Below, piece after piece: positions 7,962 to 16,031 of a stretch of 47,544 nt of DNA. A program made the position numbers and the translations under genes. Under the pieces are notes generated by a model. The model was not told where the DNA came from. It was given only the letters and a program-made list of their open reading frames with translations, and ran no database searches. This stretch comes from CAYRFE01 sp964423645 [NCBI: uncultured bacterium]. GTDB taxonomy: Bacteria > Macinerneyibacteriota > Macinerneyibacteria > Macinerneyibacteriales. Location: NCBI GenBank assembly GCA_964423645.1, contig CAYRFE010000023.1, positions 10,473-58,016 of the forward strand, read 5' to 3'. Every line of letters starts with the position of its first letter. Position 1 is the stretch's first letter.

Positions 7962-9251
7962 ATGGAAGTCGGAACCATTCTGATGTATACCGGTATCGGT
8001 ATTGCGGCTATTTTTATGCGTCATATTATCGGCGGTTTTTTTGGGTTGTATCGTATCGTACCGGTGAATGAAGCGCATATTCGTATCTTGCAGAATAAGA
8101 AACAAGTATTTTCCGCACGTGAAGGCAAAACGGCATATTGGTATATACCGTTTATTACAAGGATTCATAAATTACCGTTGTGTAACCTCGCTATTCCCGT
8201 TAATGACATAAAGCTGAATGATAAAAATATGGCAAAATTTGTGTGTGATATCATGTGTTTTATCAATATCAATGATATTAATCTGGCCGTTGAGCGTCTT
8301 GTTCTGACCGATACGACGCATAGCATGGGTTTTGATTTTGTGCGATTGTCTGAGGATTTACGTGCAATTATGGAGAGTATCGGTCGTACTGTGACGACCA
8401 AACAAAGTATTCTCGACATTTATATGGATAGACAGATGCTTGATATGGCAATTACAAAGGAAGTAATTGCGGTATTTCCAAAATGGGGTATAGAACTTGT
8501 TGACCTTGAATTGAAAGACATCAAGGATGCACACGAAAGTACAATTATTTCTGATATTGAACGTAAGGTGGCGGCAGAGATCCGTAGAGACGCTGAAATC
8601 ATTGTTGCAAATACAACCAAGGAAGCTGAACTGGTAAAAGCAGAGGCAGAAGAAATATATCGCAAACGTCAAATTTCAAAAGATATGGAAATCGGTATTT
8701 CCGAACAAGACAAAAATCGACAAATCGCCGAGAAAGAAGCTCAAGCGAATATCGTCCGCGTTGAAGCAAAACGCAAATTAACGGTTGGTGAAGCCGAGAT
8801 TGAAAAACAAAAAATCGAACAACTTGCTCAGGCTGAAAAAATAAAACTGACAACCGAAGCCGAAGGAGAGTCGAACAAAATTACCGCCGTCGGTAAAGCT
8901 GAAGCGAATATTATTCAGATCAAAAAAGAAGCTGAAGCAGCAGGTACGCTCAAACTGGCTGAAGCAATGAAAGAGTTCAATGATACGGCTATCAATGTAA
9001 AAGTGCTTGATATTCAAAAAGAAGTATTGCTCGGAAAGTATGAGGCACTTGCCAAAGCATTACAAGGCGCAGATTTGAAATGGATAATGAGCGGTGATAA
9101 TGCACAAAAATTCTTCGGTATAGACCTGTCTGCAGAAGGCGGGGCGAATCTCAATCAATTTATGCAGGAAGCGGGGATTGACGGTTCTATGGTCGAAAAG
9201 TTTCGCACATTGTTGGGAAAAAATCAAAAAATTGAACATGAGAAAAAGTAA
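7962..9251 (+). CDS. Flotillin-like SPFH/band 7 membrane protein
   Basis: The 429-residue protein has one N-terminal membrane helix (about residues 5-28) followed by the SPFH domain (from VPVNEAHIRILQNKKQVFSAREG to about residue 190). A long Glu/Ala/Lys-rich helical region (about 195-345: repeated E-A-E and K-A-E units) then forms the flotillin coiled coil, and a Gly-containing C-terminal segment ends the protein. Flotillins form oligomeric scaffolds in membrane microdomains. The start at 7962 has a strong AAGGAGGAG. No nfeD partner gene is adjacent, unlike many bacterial SPFH loci. The 73-residue gene just upstream is the only candidate partner. Confidence 0.85.
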   Translation: MEVGTILMYTGIGIAAIFMRHIIGGFFGLYRIVPVNEAHIRILQNKKQVFSAREGKTAYWYIPFITRIHKLPLCNLAIPVNDIKLNDKNMAKFVCDIMCFININDINLAVERLVLTDTTHSMGFDFVRLSEDLRAIMESIGRTVTTKQSILDIYMDRQMLDMAITKEVIAVFPKWGIELVDLELKDIKDAHESTIISDIERKVAAEIRRDAEIIVANTTKEAELVKAEAEEIYRKRQISKDMEIGISEQDKNRQIAEKEAQANIVRVEAKRKLTVGEAEIEKQKIEQLAQAEKIKLTTEAEGESNKITAVGKAEANIIQIKKEAEAAGTLKLAEAMKEFNDTAINVKVLDIQKEVLLGKYEALAKALQGADLKWIMSGDNAQKFFGIDLSAEGGANLNQFMQEAGIDGSMVEKFRTLLGKNQKIEHEKK

Positions 9252-9257
9252 TATGAA

Positions 9258-9278
9258 GGGGGCAAATGCCCCCTTATT
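9258..9278 (+). terminator. Hairpin after the SPFH gene
   Basis: GGGGGC (9258-9263) pairs with GCCCCC (9268-9273) over a 4-base loop, followed by TTATTT. It could terminate or attenuate transcription into the GNAT gene that starts at 9290. Confidence 0.5.
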
Positions 9279-9289
9279 TCAGGAGATGC

Positions 9290-9850
9290 ATGAACCACGA
9301 AGTACTGTTTGACAGTGAACGGTTGTTTTTTCGCAGATTGGTCGCGGATGATGCTGAACTGTTTTTTCGAGATCATTCTTTGCCGGACTTGATCCGTTTT
9401 CAAAGCTGGAAACCGAGAACAATTGACGAGATCCGTGATTTTATCAGTAAGCAACACACTATCGAGATTGATACCTACGGTACATGGTTTCAAATGGCGA
9501 TTTGCCTAAAAAATAACGGTTATTTTATCGGTGATTGCGGGTTTCATTTCTCTGATCCCGAAGGATATCAGGTTGATATCGGGTATACTATTGCACCGGA
9601 ATTTCAAGGCAACGGATATGCTGTTGAAAGTGTACACGCAATGGTTCAGTATCTTTTCACGGAGTTGCACAAACATCGTCTATGCGGGTATGTCGACCCC
9701 GGAAATCTTGCCTCAATCCGTGTACTTGAAAAAGCAGGGTTCAGAAAAGAGGCTCATTTTCGAAAAAGCATCATGATAGACGGTCAATGGTGTGATGATG
9801 TTGTTTTTGCCATACTGAAAGAAGAGTTTGTACATAAAAAGGGCGGTTAA
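9290..9850 (+). CDS. RimJ/RimL-type GNAT N-acetyltransferase
   Basis: The 186-residue protein belongs to the GNAT group related to RimJ/RimL ribosomal-protein acetyltransferases. Visible features are the N-terminal SERLFFRRLVADDAELFF, the IGDCGFHF strand, the GYTIAPEFQGNGYAVES acetyl-CoA loop (Q-G-N-G-Y-A) and SIRVLEKAGFRKEAHFRKS near the end. The substrate is unknown. AGGAG precedes the chosen ATG at 9290; an upstream in-frame ATG at 9266 lies inside the hairpin. The gene converges on the flavodoxin gene 45 bases away. Confidence 0.88.
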   Translation: MNHEVLFDSERLFFRRLVADDAELFFRDHSLPDLIRFQSWKPRTIDEIRDFISKQHTIEIDTYGTWFQMAICLKNNGYFIGDCGFHFSDPEGYQVDIGYTIAPEFQGNGYAVESVHAMVQYLFTELHKHRLCGYVDPGNLASIRVLEKAGFRKEAHFRKSIMIDGQWCDDVVFAILKEEFVHKKGG

Positions 9851-9895
9851 ACACCACCCGTCGTTGTTATCACTCTATTACCACTATTACAATGT

Positions 9896-10378
9896 TTATT
9901 TCTTGATTTTTTCTGCCCATTCTTTGCAAATTTCCGTCACTCCTTCGAGCGCATCAGATTTCGGTTCTTTAAATTCACAATTACCGATAAACGTATTACC
10001 TTCAAGCATCTTTTCCATATGCTCAATTGTTTTTCCGGGATTGCCTCCGTGAGTGCAGTAGAATGCGATTCGTTTTCCGACAAAAGGTTTTGACGAGAGA
10101 AAAGTTCGTATCGCGGGAGCCATTGTCCATGCCCATACGGGAGTACCGATAATGATGGTTTCATAGTGAGAAAAATCGATCGTGATCGGTTCAAGTTCGG
10201 GAGTTTCTTTCATTTTCGCTTGTTTTCCCAACCAAAAATATTTTTTTAAACCGGTCAAGCGCTTTTCGGCCTTAGGTTTAAGCTCAACAACATCCGCGGG
10301 AAAAATCGGTGACAACAATTCTGAGATCAAACGACAATTTCCCTCATACGAGTAATAGATAATCAGTGTGGTATTCAT
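9896..10378 (-). CDS. Flavodoxin-like protein
   Basis: The 160-residue protein has a flavodoxin fold. The N-terminal strand and FMN-phosphate loop read IIYYSYEGNC, in place of the classic T-x-T-G-N-T. The central strand IIIGTPVWAWTMAPAIRTFL carries the aromatic loop that stacks on FMN, and AFYCTHGGNPGKT is the third flavin-contact loop. Proteins of this type serve as low-potential electron carriers or NAD(P)H-quinone-type reductases; which applies here is not visible. The ATG at 10378 is chosen because AAGGAG lies just upstream. A longer frame to 10429 would overlap the promoter. Confidence 0.88.
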   Translation of the reverse strand: MNTTLIIYYSYEGNCRLISELLSPIFPADVVELKPKAEKRLTGLKKYFWLGKQAKMKETPELEPITIDFSHYETIIIGTPVWAWTMAPAIRTFLSSKPFVGKRIAFYCTHGGNPGKTIEHMEKMLEGNTFIGNCEFKEPKSDALEGVTEICKEWAEKIKK

Positions 10379-10399
10379 AATTTTCTCCTTGTTGTCCAT

Positions 10400-10429
10400 A
10401 CTATAGAGTTTAAATGATTGTTTTGTCAA
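10400..10429 (-). promoter_or_regulatory. Sigma70-type promoter of the flavodoxin gene
   Basis: On the minus strand, TTGACA (10429-10424) and TATAGT (10405-10400) are separated by 18 bases. Confidence 0.65.
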
Positions 10430-10555
10430 GTCAGAATTTTATGATGTGCGAAAAATTCACATTAATTCGTATGGCGAGCGTTCAGAGCAATTCAATTCAT
10501 AAAAATCGTTTTTCTCAAATCCCTTAATCTCAAATATGCGTGTTATAAAGATCGT

Positions 10556-10589
10556 AAAAAAAACGGCAGGTCTAATCACCTGCCGTTTT
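10556..10589 (-). terminator. Rho-independent terminator of the outer-membrane barrel gene
   Basis: A perfect 10-bp stem AACGGCAGGT (10562-10571) / ACCTGCCGTT (10578-10587) has a 6-base loop. On the minus strand it is followed by a run of eight T. Confidence 0.9.
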
Positions 10590-10606
10590 GAACAATGATT
10601 ATCGGA

Positions 10607-11434
10607 TTAATTGAACTTATATCCGAAAAGAATATACAGAGAAGCAGATTCTATAGAAGCGTTTTTCTCGGAATCAGGATCGTGTCCGACAGAATACATA
10701 AACGGGTGTTCACGGAACCATTGCTGACGTTCTGCTGTCGGAAGGGCATCCACACGAGCATATTCTTCGTCAGTCAGCCCGTAGTATTTCTCAAGGCTTG
10801 TTAAACCCATGACATATCTGAAGTCGACAGAGATGTTCGCGGTGAGTTTATATTCAAGACCGAATTGTGCACTCATAACAAATGATTTTAAGCATTCTCC
10901 GATATCAACGTCAGAGTAATCGATATCGATTTCAAAGTCTGTCTCATTTCCTGAACCGTCATAGTCATAGTCTGCTATATACGCTGACATTGAATTGCTG
11001 ACAAGAAGGCCGGCACTCACGCCTGCATAGGGTGTAAATTTATCGACTGAGAATTTTAATAGTACAGGCATTTCAAGATATGACGCATTGATTTCATACT
11101 TTAGAACATCGCGATCAGAAAGGATTAAGCCACTTCCATTATAGTATTCTGAATCAATCTCAAGTTTTCCGCTTCGCGGTGCATAGAATATGCCCGTTTC
11201 AACAGAAAGATAGTCATTAATCGGTAATTCAACCGTCGCACCGATATAGAAGTTGAATACATTTTTGTAGTACTGATCCGGATATGTCATTCCTTCAAAG
11301 CCACCTTCAGGAGCAACCATAAAATCACGTACATTATTCAATCCCAATCCACCCTTCACGCCAAATGACATCTGCGCATACGTTGCACTTAACAAAACAG
11401 CAACGACAACAACCAACAACCCAACCTTTTTCAT
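10607..11434 (-). CDS. Outer-membrane beta-barrel protein (PorT/OmpX-like)
   Basis: The 275-residue protein has a signal peptide (MKKVGLLVVVVAVLLSATYA, cleavage after about residue 20). The mature part is rich in alternating aromatic/polar strands: FGVKGGLGLNNV, VETGIFYAPRSGKLEI, YLEMPVLLKFSV, TPYAGVSAGLLVSNS, AQFGLEYKLTANISVDFRYVMGL and the closing ASLYILFGYKFN. A terminal strand ending in an aromatic or asparagine residue, and the GV-GG-GLN opening, are typical of the outer-membrane beta-barrel (OMP_b-brl) families. The role could be a porin or adhesin; the sequence does not decide. AAGGAGGT precedes the ATG, and the gene has its own promoter and terminator. Confidence 0.85.
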   Translation of the reverse strand: MKKVGLLVVVVAVLLSATYAQMSFGVKGGLGLNNVRDFMVAPEGGFEGMTYPDQYYKNVFNFYIGATVELPINDYLSVETGIFYAPRSGKLEIDSEYYNGSGLILSDRDVLKYEINASYLEMPVLLKFSVDKFTPYAGVSAGLLVSNSMSAYIADYDYDGSGNETDFEIDIDYSDVDIGECLKSFVMSAQFGLEYKLTANISVDFRYVMGLTSLEKYYGLTDEEYARVDALPTAERQQWFREHPFMYSVGHDPDSEKNASIESASLYILFGYKFN

Positions 11435-11468
11435 TTCAGACCTCCTTTTTTAAAATAAGACATATATA

Positions 11469-11496
11469 AATATAGCAAGTAATAAAAAAATATCAA
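11469..11496 (-). promoter_or_regulatory. Sigma70-type promoter of the outer-membrane barrel gene
   Basis: On the minus strand, TTGATA (11496-11491), a T-rich 16-base spacer and TATATT (11474-11469) precede the strong ribosome binding site. Confidence 0.6.
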
Positions 11497-11564
11497 GGCA
11501 AACCCAAGAAATATCTGTAATAATAGTTCTTAAGTGATATACTTAGGCAACGAGGTGAGTATAT

Positions 11565-12539
11565 ATGTTTACAATCCGTGACGCAAACAATAGTCTCCGT
11601 TCAAAAAAAATTTGTATTATCGGCTACGGTAACCAAGGGCGCCCGCAGGCGTTGAATCTGCGTGATTCAGGATTATTGCCTGTGATTGCGTTACGTGACA
11701 CAAGTCCGCATCGGCAACAAGTGAATGAAGATCGTTTGGTCGCACTGCCGATTAACGACGCATTAGCCACGTGTGACGTGTTTGTCGTACTGATACCCGA
11801 CGAGGCTCACGCTGATTTTTTCAATGAGTATGTTTACCCGACGATTCGTGAAGGACAGACGTTTATTTTTGCGCACGGTTTTTCGGTTCATTTCAATTAT
11901 GTCGATCTGACGAAATATCCCGTTAATGTCGGGTTGGTAGCGCCGAAGGGACCGGGGACAGCCGTTCGTGAACGGTTTCTTGCAGGAGAAGGATTACCGG
12001 GAATTATCGCCTTCGGGCAGGATTATGACGGTTCACTTCGTGATAGTGTGGTAGGATACGCCGACGGGATAGGTTTGTTGAAACGCGGATGTTTTGAGAC
12101 AACATTTCGCGAAGAAACCGTTACCGATATTTTCGGTGAACAGGTGTCACTTTGCGGGGGTACGATCCATGTTATGAAAGAAGCGTTTGCGACATTGGTA
12201 GACGCAGGTTTTTCACCGGAAATGGCATATTTTGAAACGATATTTGAAATGAAAGCAATTGTTGATCTGATCTACACACGCGGAATAAGCGGTATGCGTG
12301 AAAAAATATCGGATACAGCTGAGTTTGGCGCATATGATGTCATTGCATCCTTATTCACCGATGACTTGAAAGAGCGTATGAAGTCACGATTACACGATAT
12401 TGAAAACGGCGATTTTGCAAAACGCTGGATGTCTGATTATCGCTTGCGTAAACAGCGCTTATATGCTACAAGAAAAGAGGAGAAAGAGTCATTAGTGTGT
12501 ATCGTCGAACAGGAAATGAAAGAGAAAGGCTTACTGTGA
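11565..12539 (+). CDS. ilvC: Ketol-acid reductoisomerase
   Basis: This enzyme converts acetolactate or acetohydroxybutyrate to the dihydroxyacid in branched-chain amino acid synthesis, using Mg2+ and NAD(P)H. The 324-residue class I protein shows the dinucleotide loop GYGNQG (20-25), H104 in FAHGF, the PKGPG loop (128-131), the metal ligands D188 and E192 in DIFGEQ, and E224, E228 and S249 in AYFE, FEMK and KISDTAEFG. All catalytic residues are therefore present. A GAGGTGAG ribosome binding site precedes the ATG and a TATACT -10 lies at 11538-11543. No other branched-chain gene is in the window. The gene overlaps def by one base. Confidence 0.92.
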   Translation: MFTIRDANNSLRSKKICIIGYGNQGRPQALNLRDSGLLPVIALRDTSPHRQQVNEDRLVALPINDALATCDVFVVLIPDEAHADFFNEYVYPTIREGQTFIFAHGFSVHFNYVDLTKYPVNVGLVAPKGPGTAVRERFLAGEGLPGIIAFGQDYDGSLRDSVVGYADGIGLLKRGCFETTFREETVTDIFGEQVSLCGGTIHVMKEAFATLVDAGFSPEMAYFETIFEMKAIVDLIYTRGISGMREKISDTAEFGAYDVIASLFTDDLKERMKSRLHDIENGDFAKRWMSDYRLRKQRLYATRKEEKESLVCIVEQEMKEKGLL

Positions 12540-13069
12540 TGTTGACAAGAAAACCACACAAGGTAGTGTATTACGGTGATAAGCGGTTGACCGCTCCGAA
12601 TGAAACCGTGACTGAAATTACACCCGAGATAAAAAAAGATGTGCGTGCAATGATAAAGATTATGTTCAAATATAACGGTATCGGTTTGGCGGGACCGCAG
12701 GCGGGGATTAACAAAAGAATCGTTGTGATCGATATGTCATTCGGGAAGTCTGATGATGAGATTCTTGTGTTATTAAATCCTGAGGTTGTTGCGTTGAGCG
12801 AGGATACTGATGTTATGGAGGAAGGGTGCTTGAGTTTTCCGAAGTTATATATTCCGGTAAAACGCTCATTAAAGATTAGCGTAGAAGCGATGAGTCTGAA
12901 AGGTGAAAAAATGCGCTTTGATGCGGAAGATTTTTTTGCCCGTGTGTTGCAACACGAGATCGATCATTGTAATGGTATTGAAATGGTCGATCGTCTTAGT
13001 CCTGCCGAGCGAATGGCAATATCCGATAAATTGGTGCAAATCAAAGAGCTTGCCGAGATTCCGGAATGA
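12539..13069 (+). CDS. def: Peptide deformylase
   Basis: Def removes the N-formyl group from new proteins. The 176-residue metalloenzyme has all three motifs: GIGLAGPQAG (47-56, with G in place of the second A of the usual GLAAPQ), EGCLSFP with the metal-binding C97, and QHEIDH with H139, E140 and H143. I chose the ATG at 12539, which shares its A with the ilvC stop (TGATG), a translational-coupling arrangement. A longer frame from 12497 inside ilvC has no ribosome binding site. fmt follows with a 4-base overlap, the classic def-fmt pair. Confidence 0.96.
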   Translation: MLTRKPHKVVYYGDKRLTAPNETVTEITPEIKKDVRAMIKIMFKYNGIGLAGPQAGINKRIVVIDMSFGKSDDEILVLLNPEVVALSEDTDVMEEGCLSFPKLYIPVKRSLKISVEAMSLKGEKMRFDAEDFFARVLQHEIDHCNGIEMVDRLSPAERMAISDKLVQIKELAEIPE

Positions 13070-14001
13070 AAATTGTATTCATGGGCACATCGTTATTTGC
13101 AATGCCTATTCTCGAAATGCTGGTTAACGAGAAATATACTATTGTTGCCGTATACACCAAACCCGACAAACCGCATGACCGAGGCATGAAAACCGTTGAG
13201 GGAGAGATCAAGCATTACGCCGTTGAGCAAGGATTAACGGTAAGAACTCCCGTGAAATTAACGAATGAAGAACGTGATATAATAGCGGCGCTTAATCCTG
13301 ATTGTATTGTCGTCGTGTCGTATGGACTCAAAATACCGCGTATGATTTTAGAAATCCCGCGTTATGGTGCGGTTAATGCACATGCGTCACTGTTGCCGAA
13401 ATTTCGTGGTGCCGCCCCGATCCAGAAGGCGATTCTTGAGGGTGAACGCGAGACGGGGATTACTGTTTTTCAACTTACTGAAGAGTGGGACGCCGGTGAT
13501 ATTGTTGAAAAAGATGTGATTTCAATCGGCGAACATGAACGTGGCGGTGAATTATGGGAGCGTTTACGAAAGCTGTCGTCACAGACCATGCTCAAGGCAT
13601 TGCGTGCATTTGAGACTCAGACATTTGAGCTAATTCCGCAAGATCATGCACGTGCATCTTTTGCATATAAAATCAATAAAGAAGACGGACACATTTACTG
13701 GGAACAACAGGCAATGTGTATAGAACGTATGGTCAGAGCGTATCATCCGTGGCCTATGGCACACACACATTTGGGTGAAAAATTTTTAAAGATACATGCA
13801 TGTGTCCACGAAGAAGGTTCACGACGCGAACGTCCCGGATCGATATTTTCCATAGATTGTACCAAAGGAATAGGTGTCGTATGCGGCGAAGGAGTTGTAT
13901 TTATCAGCGAACTTCAAGTCGAGGGAAAACGAAAAATGCATTTCAGGGATTTTCTTAACGGGCATCAATTACGTTTAGGGGATCGTTTTGGAGAATCGTA
14001 A
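13066..14001 (+). CDS. fmt: Methionyl-tRNA formyltransferase
   Basis: Fmt formylates initiator Met-tRNA using 10-formyl-THF. The 311-residue protein has the N-terminal Rossmann-like domain with FMGTSLFAMPIL and the catalytic triad N104 and H106 in VNAHASLLPKFRGAAP and D142 in WDAGDIV. The C-terminal OB-like tRNA-binding domain begins near residue 210. The ATG overlaps the def stop (ATGA), so translation is coupled to the deformylase that undoes its work. The 3' end overlaps the DUF116 gene by 14 bases. Length is normal for the family. Confidence 0.96.
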   Translation: MKIVFMGTSLFAMPILEMLVNEKYTIVAVYTKPDKPHDRGMKTVEGEIKHYAVEQGLTVRTPVKLTNEERDIIAALNPDCIVVVSYGLKIPRMILEIPRYGAVNAHASLLPKFRGAAPIQKAILEGERETGITVFQLTEEWDAGDIVEKDVISIGEHERGGELWERLRKLSSQTMLKALRAFETQTFELIPQDHARASFAYKINKEDGHIYWEQQAMCIERMVRAYHPWPMAHTHLGEKFLKIHACVHEEGSRRERPGSIFSIDCTKGIGVVCGEGVVFISELQVEGKRKMHFRDFLNGHQLRLGDRFGES

Positions 14002-14704
14002 TCTTATCGTTTCGATCGTTATGTATGCATTATTGATCGGAATGTTGTTTTATTTGATTTTACCTCGTATTGCTGTAACCGATTGGCTTGTGTTTGTGGT
14101 CGCTGCCATTTTCACGTGTGCGATTTTAGTTTATTCGATCGGTGTATTATTGTTGCTTTCCGGTTCTGCGCTCAATTCTCTTTTTCTCTATTATATGTAT
14201 CATTATTATGTGTTTCCCATAGCAGGAGCATTGACGGCTCTTTTTTGCCGAGACAAATTGCATCAATGGGAGGCATTTATCACTATGAACAATCGTATTT
14301 TGGAAAAGCGTAAGTTTTTACTTACGAAGGATGAGGTGTTGGTGCTTCTACCGCATTGTCTGCAAAATACACGGTGCGGAATTCGTATCACCACTGATTT
14401 GAGTCAATGTAAAGAATGCGGGCAATGTGAGATCGGTGCATTGAAAAAAAGCGTATTGTCACGAGGAATCAAAGGCTATGTCGTGACCGGAAGCACGCTT
14501 GCTAAGAAAGTCATCAAAGAGCATATGCCCAAAGCAATTCTTGCGGTAGCGTGTCACCATGATCTTTTCGAAGGGATTAAAGGAGTATATCCCATCCCTG
14601 TCTACGGTGTGCTCAACACACATCCGGAAGGACCGTGTGTGAATACTCATGTAAATACCGATGCACTGGAGTATGCGATCACAAAAGTGTTTGGGATACA
14701 ATGA
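13988..14704 (+). CDS. DUF116 family membrane protein
   Basis: The 238-residue protein has three N-terminal hydrophobic segments (about residues 7-27, 32-56 and 62-85). The DUF116 cysteine-rich domain follows: LLPHCLQNTRCGIRI, CKECGQCEIGALK, GSTLAKKVIKEHMPKAILAVAC and PVYGVLNTHPEGPCVNT. The eight or so conserved cysteines suggest metal or iron-sulfur binding. The function is not established. DUF116 genes recur beside fmt in several bacterial groups, so a link with formyl-methionine or ribosome chemistry is plausible but inferred. The TTG at 13988 fits the AGGGGA upstream and starts inside the fmt 3' end. Confidence 0.85.
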   Translation: MENRNLIVSIVMYALLIGMLFYLILPRIAVTDWLVFVVAAIFTCAILVYSIGVLLLLSGSALNSLFLYYMYHYYVFPIAGALTALFCRDKLHQWEAFITMNNRILEKRKFLLTKDEVLVLLPHCLQNTRCGIRITTDLSQCKECGQCEIGALKKSVLSRGIKGYVVTGSTLAKKVIKEHMPKAILAVACHHDLFEGIKGVYPIPVYGVLNTHPEGPCVNTHVNTDALEYAITKVFGIQ

Positions 14705-14737
14705 TTTAAAATAGTTGACGTACTATCGTAGTAATGA

Positions 14738-14935
14738 TTTAATCTAAATTGGTCAAATTCCCCGAAGCTTGCATCGGTTTTACTGTTATAGTTTTGGTTA
14801 TTATAAGGGGTGTGGGGACGGTGTAGAGACACGGCATGCCGTGTCTGTAACCGAAGAATTAAACCCCTCCCAAAGTCAAAGGGAGGGGTTTGGGGTGGGC
14901 ACAAATCATAAAAATTGTCATTTTGCAAAACGTTC
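14738..14935 (+). repeat. Intergenic palindromic repeat, copy R4 (type B left end, type A right end)
   Basis: The left end is TTTAATCTAAATTGGTCAAA followed by the hairpin CCCCGAAGCTTGCATCGG. The core GGGGTGTGGGGACGG is followed by the perfect 20-bp palindrome AGACACGGCATGCCGTGTCT, then the CCCCTCCC/GGGAGGGG hairpin, TTTGGGGTGGGCAC and the A-type end ATTTTGCAAAAC. It lies between convergent genes. Confidence 0.8.
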
Positions 14936-15136
14936 TCATTTTGGGTTAAATACAGAAATGTATGGATTTTTAACGTCAGAATGAATTAAGTTTGTAGAGC
15001 GGTAGATCCACCCAAAATTAAAGGACGGGAATGGTGCTGATTGAACCCGTAGGTCGCAGGAGGTTCTTTTTGTGTATGTATCTATTATATAAAAAATACC
15101 GCGGTTTCATTGGCGTATGATCTTTTCACACTCTCT
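14936..15136. other. Intergenic remainder without recognised gene
   Basis: Together with R4 this makes a 460-base gap between DUF116 and the EF-hand gene. I see no coding frame and no RNA gene here. A GC-richer patch at 14995-15075 faintly recalls tRNA fragments but cannot fold as one. Confidence 0.5.
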
Positions 15137-15137
15137 C

Positions 15138-15161
15138 AAAGGCAGGCGTTCACCTGCCTTT
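15138..15161 (-). terminator. Terminator hairpin of the EF-hand gene
   Basis: AAAGGCAGG (15138-15146) pairs with CCTGCCTTT (15153-15161) over a 6-base loop, four bases beyond the stop codon on the minus strand. The T tract is short. Confidence 0.65.
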
Positions 15162-15164
15162 GTA

Positions 15165-15923
15165 TCATACGTATTTATCTACAAAAAGACCGTTCGCCGC
15201 ATCAGATTGGCTTGATTCGCTTGCACCGGTTGCTTGTCTATTGTTGAGTAATTGTAACAATTGTTGTGCAAAATGTGTGACCCCGTTGTTATCGGCTGTT
15301 TGATTTTGCTCACGTTCTGTTTCCTTTGTCTCGATATCCGCTTGTAGTTCTTCAAGCGTGATGATGCCGTCTCCGTTTGTATCTATCTGCGAGAATAGCG
15401 GTGCCGCGGGTTTGTCGTAAGAATTTCCGATGTTTTTTCCCATTTTGATGAATTCTTCAATTGAAATGCCGTTACTTTCATCGGTGTCAAGATCAGCAAA
15501 CATATCGCTTGCGGAGGGTGGCGGTGGCGGGTGATTGCCACGCATAGGCGAGAGAGCTCCTTGCGGTTTTGAATAGGTCGGGTTCATTTTTTCGGCAACA
15601 GTTTTCATTATTGACGCAACCGACTCCAAGTCACCGGATTGTAATGCATCGATCAGCTCTGTTTGCATTTCATCGGTAAGGACTGAGTTGAGTTTTTCTT
15701 GTAAGCGTGCATTGATAGAATCGTTCATCTCGATTTGCGAGATACCTCCGTTTCCATCGATGTCGGTCTTTGAAAAAATATCAGAGACAGTATCAGCACT
15801 CATCGATCTTTTCACATTTAACTTTGCGAACTCTTCGTTGTTTAAGCTGCCGTCTCCATCGGTATCAAATCTTTTGAATACTCGTGAGAGCATCTGTGCA
15901 TTGGATACGTTTCCGATTTCCAT
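15165..15923 (-). CDS. Four-loop EF-hand calcium-binding protein
   Basis: The 252-residue protein contains four EF-hand loops in two pairs: D20-E31 (DTDGDGSLNNEE), D54-E65 (DIDGNGGISQIE), D146-E157 (DTDESNGISIEE, lacking Gly at position 6) and D181-E192 (DTNGDGIITLEE). A linker with PPPPP (132-136) separates the pairs, and the C-terminus is Gln/Asn-rich. There is no signal peptide or membrane helix, so it is cytosolic unless exported by an unusual route. AAGGAG precedes the ATG. The role is unknown; calcium buffering or a calmodulin-like switch is inferred from the loops. It lies downstream of a two-component cluster on the same strand. Confidence 0.88.
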   Translation of the reverse strand: MEIGNVSNAQMLSRVFKRFDTDGDGSLNNEEFAKLNVKRSMSADTVSDIFSKTDIDGNGGISQIEMNDSINARLQEKLNSVLTDEMQTELIDALQSGDLESVASIMKTVAEKMNPTYSKPQGALSPMRGNHPPPPPSASDMFADLDTDESNGISIEEFIKMGKNIGNSYDKPAAPLFSQIDTNGDGIITLEELQADIETKETEREQNQTADNNGVTHFAQQLLQLLNNRQATGASESSQSDAANGLFVDKYV

Positions 15924-16031
15924 GATCGCTCCTTTCTTATGGCATTGCTTGCATGATTGCCGTACTCAAGATATCGGCAGAATCGATGTGTTTCCGTATG
16001 TTTCCATTCGGTTGTAGCGGGTGGAAAGTGA

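Noticed and set aside
9843-9865. Terminator GGGCGGT...ACCACCC between the GNAT and flavodoxin genes
   Set aside because: The stem has a mismatch, overlaps the stop codon and lacks a T run, so I did not list it.
14990-15075. Possible tRNA or small RNA in the patch with GAACCCGTAGGTCGCAGG
   Set aside because: I could not form an acceptor stem and anticodon arm; only a faint T-loop-like string exists.
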